From Limnomonas spitsbergensis (lineage: Eukaryota > Chlorophyta > Chlorophyceae > Chlamydomonadales), in assembly GCA_037349105.1 (NCBI GenBank), contig JAYJMM010000097.1, positions 2,046,001 through 2,110,000 of the forward strand: DNA of 64,000 nucleotides, read 5' to 3'. The notes beneath the pieces were generated by a model. That model made no database searches, was not told the DNA's origin, and was given only the letters and a program-made list of their open reading frames with translations. The stretch's first letter is position 1. Each line of letters begins with the position of its first letter. Positions 57,761-64,000 of the stretch are shown here, piece after piece. The position numbers were made by a program, and so were the translations under genes.

Positions 57761-58917
57761 AGCCTCTTTTGTTTCTGTAATTCATAAGATAGCTCCACGG
57801 GTTCTGCAGTCCTGTTGAGCATTGTGTGTAGCAGCTCTAGACCCCTAGGGTTTGTCCCCCTACATTTGAACACAGGAAATGCCCTAGCAGCCGAGGACAA
57901 GGTGCTTGCTTTTCTATGCTTTTGTTCCTGGCTAATGGTTAACTTCATGGATTGACATTCTCTCAAGGCTGCAGGCCCCCATGGCCCAAGGAAATGCTCA
58001 ACTCCTGAAATGGCCAGGTGGATGCAGTTCTTGGTTCTTGGCCATGTCAAATAAATGGGGCAATCATGTAAATAAGATGAATACAAGATGGGTGCAAGAC
58101 ATTGGGCTTGCTTCCAAAATCATAGTGCACAAATGTGTACTGAGTATCACATGAACTATATTCATGTCCAGTGGGAGCATCCAGAATACAAATATGCTTA
58201 ATGAGCAGCTAGCTAGGAATAGCTGCATCATGAATTCTATTAGTGTCTATTACGAGCTCCTAGAAGCAAATGTATTGAATGAATACTGCGATAACCGGAC
58301 GAGACAGTCGGGTCAACATGGCAGATTGATCATAACTAAGAAAAAGTCCTCAGGACTGAAGAAATGCCGCTTTAATACAGCGAATAAAAAGCACCCCTAG
58401 CCAGGTGGCTAGAACCCTTCACCTGCAGGAACAAGAATGCGGAGCAAGCAAAGTACAAGAGGGAACAATATGACTTGTATCGGTCTTGCTGCCAGGGCCA
58501 AATGCATGAATAAATTTAGGCAGCATTCTGTTGCTCCAGGAAATTACCTGAAAGCCATAGACATGACTTGTCTAAATGATACTGTACAATCTAGATGCAA
58601 CATCTTTGATGTGGATAAATGGGCTTGGGCCTAACAGATCACTAAATGAAAGAGCTATGAATAAAATTTAGTCACCTTGATAACCCGGATGAATCTGACC
58701 CTCTAGATCTACAACTAAGATCTATGATGCAGACGAATGTTCTCTGGAGTTCTTGAAGGAACATTAATTGTCCCCAAATAGAACAAACCCTAAAGCTTGC
58801 AATCTGGCGTCTCCAGCCCGACCGGGAGAAGGCCTGGACGCATAAGGCTATGGGTGCTCCTTGCTCCCAGTCACGCAGGCTCCAGGACCAGGATATCCAA
58901 GGCTTCCCCGCTCACAG
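57761..58917. other. Convergent intergenic region
   Basis: AT-richer than its surroundings, between the unknown + gene and the phosphatase stop. No gene, RNA or repeat is supported. Short frames at 58.16-58.63 kb lack recognisable features. Confidence 0.45.
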
Positions 58918-60751
58918 TCAGGCTGGCTCCGCAACCACCGAATGCGATCGGACGTACTGCCTGATGAATCCAAACTGCTCATCGGTCTCCGGACACCTCT
59001 TGTGGCCCTTCCCCCCGCGTGTATAGAAGCCGCGCTGCACCCGCTCAAACACCTCGTCCACCGGCAGAGCGTAGGCCGTCGCCAGCAAGGCCGAGCCCAC
59101 GGTGCCTGCCCGCCCGCAACCACCCCTGTACATGCAGGAGGCAGCAAGAGCAGTGAGCAGGAGGCAGCGAGAGCATGTAGCCCAGTGCTCCGATTTGGGG
59201 TTCAGCGATGGCGTCTACTGAGTGTGCAAGATGTGGAGTTCAGTTCAAGCCTTTGTCCCCATGCCTGCCCGCCTGCAGCCACCCTGTGCAAGCGAGAGGC
59301 AGCAAGAGCAGGTTGCCCTGTGCCCTGGGTTTTGGTTAAAGGATGGCTTCTGCTTGGGGCGCAAGATTTAGGGTTCAGGATGACTTTTAATTAGGATGCA
59401 AGATGCAGGGTTCATAAATAAATAAATAAACGATACGCCCTGAGGCGTGGATTAAGGAAGCCACCCGTTCGGCTGTAGCACTAGGTGAGCTACCAATTAA
59501 GCCTCTGTCCTTGTGTCGGCACGCCCAAAGCCGCCCTTGAGCGTGCAAGAGCAGGGAGCATCAGCTGTCGCGGTGAATAGCTGTCCTACGGGACTGCGAT
59601 ACATGTACAGTACTGGTATATGAAGTGAGTAAAATGAGCCAATCATGTGTCCGTCTCAGTAAAGAATGGATTGGGGACAGCAAAACTCTGGGATCCCCGG
59701 GTGCCGGCAAGCCGCACACGAAGCTAGAAGGTAGGTTACCCAGTGCTATGGCCAAACGGGTGCCTTCCTTAATCCACGCCCCAGGGCATATATCTTTCTT
59801 TCTTTCTTTCTTGAAGAAATGAGCCAATCATGTGTCTCACATCAGTGCTGTGCCATTGCGCAGTAATTCAGAATTATGTGAAGTAATGATGGTTCCTTAC
59901 TGGTAGAAGTAGCTGATTTTGCCTTGAAATTACAGTGGCTGAAGCTCAGCTACGTAATCTAGCCACGGTAACGACCGCAATGGGCAAACCACTGGTCTGG
60001 ATGCACTGAACCCTCCCCTGCCCAGCTGGAAACAATCACAGAGTCACAGGACACAAGGTGGGGGCATGCCCACGCTAGGGGCCATTCGTTCGGTAAATAA
60101 ATACCAAAACAAATGGATAATGGCAGACATGGAAACATTCCATATTACCATGCCTGTGCACGTTGATGCACGCATTCACCAGCGGTCGATGTACAGCTTC
60201 TCCCCAGCTTCCAGCTGGCGGCGGAGATCAACAAGCAGCCACAACAATGAATAAATCCTGGCAGACATTCCTTCCATGCAACTGCATGATCATGCTGGCT
60301 TGCACATACCCGTGCTTATTTTGTCGGCTACAAGTACGGGTCGTCGGCTGAAAGTACAAGTTGTTGGCTACAAGTACGAATTATCAGCTAGAAGTACAAC
60401 TTAATCGTGCCGCACAGCACCGCCAAAGACCGCAACAGGGCCACACCTTGACCAGCCACCAGACACAGGTCCAAGCAGCATTGCTGGCCACGCATGTGGC
60501 CTCCAGCCGGGAGGCATAAATATACCTAAAATCCAGCTGGATAAAAGCATAGCCCTGATAAAAGAAACGCTGTCCCACACGCACCAGCAGTGGATGTACA
60601 GCTTCTCGCCAGCGATTAGACGTCGGCGGAGGTCCACCAGTAGCTGCTGGAAAGCATCCGGTGACGGGAGGGCCAGGTCTACAATGGGGCTGTATAGGAA
60701 CTCAAGCTCCTTCTGAGGGCGGTCTGCTGGCTGCCGGAGCTGAGGCTCCTC
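58918..60751 (-). CDS. Dual-specificity-type protein tyrosine phosphatase (3' part)
   Basis: Predicted Cys-based phosphatase. Two exons, 60751-60585 and 59125-58918, join in phase 2 with GT..AG borders to give 124 aa and a stop. The first exon (EFLYSPIVDLALPSPDAFQQ, then LLVDLRRRLIAGEKLYIHC) is the segment leading into the P-loop. The splice falls inside the catalytic loop and restores HCWGGCGRAGT, a C-x5-R signature with Cys and Arg present. The second exon continues through helices (DEVFERVQRGFY, ETDEQFGFIRQY) typical of the family's C-terminus. The general-acid Asp may be in VDLALPSPD, but this is uncertain. Upstream exons lie beyond 60751 and were not identified, so the start is missing. 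Substrate unknown. Confidence 0.75.
59410..59500 (+). repeat. Dispersed repeat family R5, copy 5
   Basis: An (AAAT)n tract, then CGCCCTGAGGCGTGGATTAA and GGAAGCCACCCGTTCGGC. An inverted partner lies at 59725-59815, together bracketing about 230 bp within the phosphatase intron. The same block is at 50715-50795. Confidence 0.82.
59725..59815 (-). repeat. Dispersed repeat family R5, copy 6
   Basis: Minus strand: (GAAA)n, then CCCTGGGGCGTGGATTAAGG, then GGCACCCGTTTGGCC. Inverted relative to the previous copy. Confidence 0.82.
60170..60255 (-). repeat. Decayed copy of phosphatase catalytic-exon 3' edge
   Basis: The exon end DLRRRLIAGEKLYIHCW/GTGCGT is echoed as DLRRQLEAGEKLYIDRW followed by GTGAATG. 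The catalytic His-Cys is changed to Asp-Arg here, so this copy could not make an active enzyme if spliced in. It lies in the following intron, and its donor GT is intact. Confidence 0.88.
60328..60402. repeat. 22-bp tandem repeat, 4 copies
   Basis: Units of TCGGCTACAAGTACGGGTCG type with decay, within the phosphatase intron. Confidence 0.8.
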
Positions 60752-60754
60752 CTG

Positions 60755-61140
60755 ATCAACATGGGGATGAAGGTTTAAACATAAAGGTATAGGAACTCCA
60801 GCTCGATTGCAAGGTGGGCTTCTGGCTGACGGAGCTGAGACTCCTCCTGCTCGACATGGGGATGAGGGTTAAGGCATACAGGAATAGGAACTCAAGCTCC
60901 ATTACGGGGTGGGCTGCAGGCTGCTGTTGCTGAGGCTCCACCTGTTCGACGTGAGGACGAGAGTTTAGGCATAAGGGCATCCGGGCAAAGGAACTCCAGC
61001 TCCTTTGCCGGGTGGGCTGCTGGCTGCCAAGTCTCCTTGTTGCTCAATACGGGGACAGAGGTGTTGGCATCGGGGCATAGCCACTCCAGCCTATTGTAAG
61101 GCGTGCTACAGGCTACTTTTTTCAGGCTCACCTACCCGAC
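60755..61140 (-). repeat. Array of phosphatase exon 5'-edge copies, about 96-bp unit
   Basis: The exon's 5' part (GAGCTTGAGTTCCTAT, with upstream CCCCATGTTGATCAG/GAGGAG) recurs upstream at about 60790, 60885, 60988 and 61078. Each copy includes an acceptor-like CGAGCAG/GAGGAG or its decayed form. The third and fourth copies are more diverged. Confidence 0.88.
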
Positions 61141-61679
61141 ATGGGGATAAGGAATCAGGTTTTGTGATGTAGGATCAGGGATTGGAGGTTAGGCTTTAGG
61201 ATAAATGCTTCTTCTGATGGACATGGGGATGACTGATCAGGGCTTGTCTTTCAGGGTTCAGGATTTGGAGGTTTGATGCCAGGGTCATGTCTCCACATGC
61301 AAAGGACATGGGGATGCACAATAAGGTTTTGATGCTCTGCCTGCTCAGCTTGCGGAGCAGTATCGAGGATAAAGGTTAGTGCATCCACTGCATCAGGGTT
61401 AGGGTTCAGGGATTCGGGACTAGGTTCGACTGAGTCTGCTCGTCATGGTAGCGGCATCGGGGATTAGGGTCCAGAGTATAGGCCTGGGGTCCAGGGATGA
61501 TCCCGCTTGTTCAACAGAGGGCAGTCGAACGAAGAAGTGGAGGGCCAGGAGGTTTGGGCAGGGCTACAGACTACTATTCAGGTAGGCAGTTGAGGGGCAG
61601 GGGATCAAGGCAGGGGCATGTGCAATTGAGCTAGGAAAGTACAGGTAGTCATATCATAACTTCAGCTCCCTGGTACTGG

Positions 61680-61952
61680 TATCAAGCAGCAGCAGTGACA
61701 GCAGCAGCAGCAGCAGCAGCAGCAACTGCAGTAGCGGCAGCAACAGCATCAGCAGCAGCAACTGCAGTAGTGGCAGCAACAGCAGCAGCGGCAGCAGCAG
61801 CAGCAGCAGCAGCGGCAGCAGCAGCGGCAGCAGCAACTGCAGCAGTAGCAGCAGCAGCGACAGCAGCAGCAGCAGCAACTGCAGTAGCGGCAGCGGCAGC
61901 AGCAGCGGCGACAGCAGCAGCGGCAGCAACAGCAGCAGAAGCAACGGCAGCA

Positions 61953-62002
<50 letters not shown>

Positions 62003-62125
62003 GGCAACAGCAGCAACTGCAGTAGCAGCAGCAGCAGCGACAGCAGCAGCAGAAGCAACAGCAGCAGAAGCAACAGCAGCAACAGCAACAGCGGCAACAG
62101 CAGCAGCAGGAGCAGTAGCAGCAGC
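61680..62125. repeat. CAG-rich trinucleotide repeat, about 440 bp
   Basis: Imperfect (CAG)n with CAA, CGG and CTG interruptions. It produces a poly-Ala frame on + and poly-Leu and poly-Cys frames on -. No flanking exon structure supports translation. Confidence 0.95.
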
Positions 62126-62689
62126 AGCTTACCTTCAGCAGCCCAAGTGGCGCAGCAATCAAAGGGTGCTGAACAGTAGCTACCGTAGACCTGAGAGGGC
62201 GGTAGACAGCAAGGTATGATGGAGGGCAGCATCAGATATGTGATCAGGTAGTCTACACATCGGCCGTCAACAGGGCCTCTCAAAGGTGCTCAACAACAAT
62301 GACTGAAGAACTGAGAAGGTGGCAGGTAGCAGGGCTGCCTCTGAAATCAGCTCAGGTTGTCAGGACATCAGCAGGCATCCGGGCAACGCAAGGGTTAAAG
62401 GCTTCAGGTTCTGTGTCTGTCTGACTGTTTTTGCTAGCACCCAAAGCTGTTTGTTTGGATCTGTCCCATGAACATTCTCGGCACCCCATGGACTGTCGAA
62501 TTCCGAAGCTTGGAACCTGAAACATTCGCGATATTGGGCATTTGAAACAGCAGGGAAGGGGGCGGCGAGGCGAGCGCTGGGCACTGCCAGGTCAGGAGCT
62601 CACCTACCCTGAAGGCTCCGTCGATGGCCACCCCTGACCCCGGGTCACTTTCAGATTGACCTCTTCATTCCAGCCCTGCCTGTAAGCCA

Positions 62690-62995
62690 CCTTGAAAGAA
62701 GCCTATCCACCTTCAAGGCTCCCTTTCCATGCCAGCCCTGCCCACCACCCACCTTACAAGCACCCTCTTCACATCAGCCCTGCCCGCAACCCACCTTGAA
62801 AGAACAATTTCCATGTCAGCCCTGCTCAACCCCCACCTGAAAAACACCCTCTTCACATCAGCCCTGCATGTAACCCTCCTTGAAAGCACTCTCTCCATGT
62901 CAGCTCTGCCCACCACCCACCCTTCAAAACACCCTTTCCATGTCAGCTATGCCCACCCCCCACCTCGAAAATGCCCTCTTCATGGCCTCAGCCGC
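62690..62995. repeat. Tandem repeat, unit about 56-60 bp, 5 copies
   Basis: CATGTCAGCCCTGCCCACCA / CCCACCTTGAAAGCACCCT recurs with alternating CTCTTCACATCAG and TTTCCATGTCAG. On the minus strand each unit shows TTTCAAGGTGGGTG, a donor-like motif, so it may be an edge array of an unseen exon. Confidence 0.8.
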
Positions 62996-63069
62996 TTGTT
63001 TATAAGGCAGGAAGCCTCCCTGGCCAGCAGACCTGAAAAGGTTCTGAGCTGGCAGCTCCTCCTACAGGG

Positions 63070-63422
63070 AGGGAGGACGTTGAAAGAATTAGGTAGGGAG
63101 GATGAGATGGGGAGGAGGAGGCGGGGCGTAAGAGGTAGGGAGGATGAGGCAGGGAGGATGAGGTGGGGTGGGGGAGGCGGGGAGGAGGAGGTGGGGAGGA
63201 GGAGGCGGGGAGGAGGGGGTAGGGAGGACTTGGAAAGGATGAGGTAGGAAGGATGAGGTAGGAAGGATGAGGTGGGGAGGAGGAGGCGGGGCGGAGGAGG
63301 CAGGGTGGATGAGGTACAAAGGATGAGGAGGGGAGGAGGAGGAGGAGGAGGGGCGGATGAGGTAGGAAGAATGAGGCAGGAAGGATGAGGAGGGGAGGAG
63401 GGAGGGGGAGGAGGGAGGGTGG
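63070..63422. repeat. GA-rich low-complexity tract
   Basis: Irregular GGATGAGGTGGGGAGGAGGA units. Pro-rich frames on the minus strand are composition artefacts. Confidence 0.92.
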
Positions 63423-63869
63423 CTGCCGCCTCAGCTAGTACATGCAGGTGGAGTGGATGGATCAATATACCGCCTACTGACTGCTGGCGCGTGAATTATC
63501 TACCTGGCCCAAGCTTGGTTTTGGCAGCCAGGAGGACCAATGAAGCTGGATCTTTAAAAACGCCACCATTCCGTTTTTTCACTGATCAGCTCGGGTTGTG
63601 GCGGGCAGGACGGCCAACACGGCTAAAGGACCCTGGAGTGAGAACTGCTTTCATTAAGGTCTGCCAAAATATGCACTATTTTCTCCTTAGCTTTATGTCC
63701 ACTTTATTGTGCTTACATTCAGCCCGTAGATCTAGGTCTTGAATGGGTTTGTGTTTTCGAATCAAGCCTTGAAACTTCAGTGATTGATGCACTGGTTGGT
63801 TCAGGGATGAGGGTTCACGGATCATGGATTAGATGGATCAGGGTTCAGGGTGACTCCATCTCACCTGCA

Positions 63870-64000
63870 GACACACAAAGGTGGTGATTCCACTTAGGGT
63901 TTAGGGTTTAGGGTGCCTCTCACCTGCAGACACACGAAGGTGTTGATTCCCACTTAGGGTTTAGGGTTTAGGGTGCCTCTCACCTGCAGACACACAAAGG
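63870..64000. repeat. 64-bp tandem repeat containing TTTAGGG, runs off the window
   Basis: The unit is CACTTAGGGTTTAGGGTTTA plus GGGTGCCTCTCACCTGCAGACACACAAAGG-like sequence, split here into its two halves (telomere-type half and CTCACCTGCAG half). At least two and a half units. On the minus strand the second half reads GTGTGTCTGCAG/GTGAGAG, an exon-end-like donor, so it may be another junction-derived array. Confidence 0.85.

Noticed and set aside
61654..62283. Poly-Leu and poly-Ala proteins
   Set aside because: Composition of an imperfect CAG repeat, with no splice or homology support.
62360..62631. Candidate upstream phosphatase exon (VPSFGIRQSMGCRECSW on minus)
   Set aside because: It has an acceptor-like CAG, but the peptide does not resemble the expected N-terminal phosphatase segment and no donor is convincing.

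Overview
The window is nuclear DNA of a eukaryote with intron-rich, repeat-laden genes. Interstitial (CCCTAAA)n/(TTTAGGG)n tracts, a cupredoxin fused to a proline-rich tail and two plant/alga-style glycosyltransferases point to a green alga. A prasinophyte with an expanded genome, such as a Cymbomonas-like species, is my best guess by inference. There are no operons and I found no convincing tRNA, rRNA or CRISPR array. Most long open frames are artefacts of minisatellites. The real genes had to be rebuilt from short exons whose splice phases agree.

Layout. 0-12 kb: repeats, two decayed BED-like zinc-finger fragments (about 5.0 and 6.6 kb), dispersed repeats and a 106-bp tandem array, with a possible exon at 10.2-10.7 kb. 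12.9-16.8 kb (-): patatin-like phospholipase gene, five phase-consistent exons. 18.3-28.4 kb (-): complete five-exon PF03407-type glycosyltransferase (376 aa) whose four introns each hold their own tandem array, including two unrelated 27-bp minisatellites. 28.5-30.7 kb: a long-inverted-repeat transposon holding two nested elements, just upstream of that gene's start codon. 31.5 kb: LINE ORF1-like remnant. 34.8-36.0 kb: two MITEs. 36.8-40.0 kb (+): cupredoxin/proline-rich secreted protein, four exons. 41.6-52.6 kb (-): second PF03407/GT77-like glycosyltransferase with an N-terminal membrane anchor, about nine exons and a 3.6-kb minisatellite in its last intron. 52.7-57.8 kb (+): divergent multi-exon gene of unknown function, with a MITE in an intron. 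58.9-60.8 kb (-): 3' end of a dual-specificity-type protein phosphatase. 61-64 kb: CAG-rich, GA-rich and telomere-like repeats.

The most unusual pattern is that many introns are filled with decayed tandem copies of the edge of the neighbouring exon, including the splice site. I see this at more than ten junctions in four genes. Copies of an exon 3' edge lie in the following intron and copies of a 5' edge lie in the preceding intron. A second pattern is a roughly 170-bp dispersed repeat with nine copies, eight of them inside introns.

Three of the genes (two glycosyltransferases and the cupredoxin/proline-rich protein) look like secretory-pathway or cell-surface proteins. Nothing indicates co-regulation, apart from the head-to-head arrangement near 52.6 kb.
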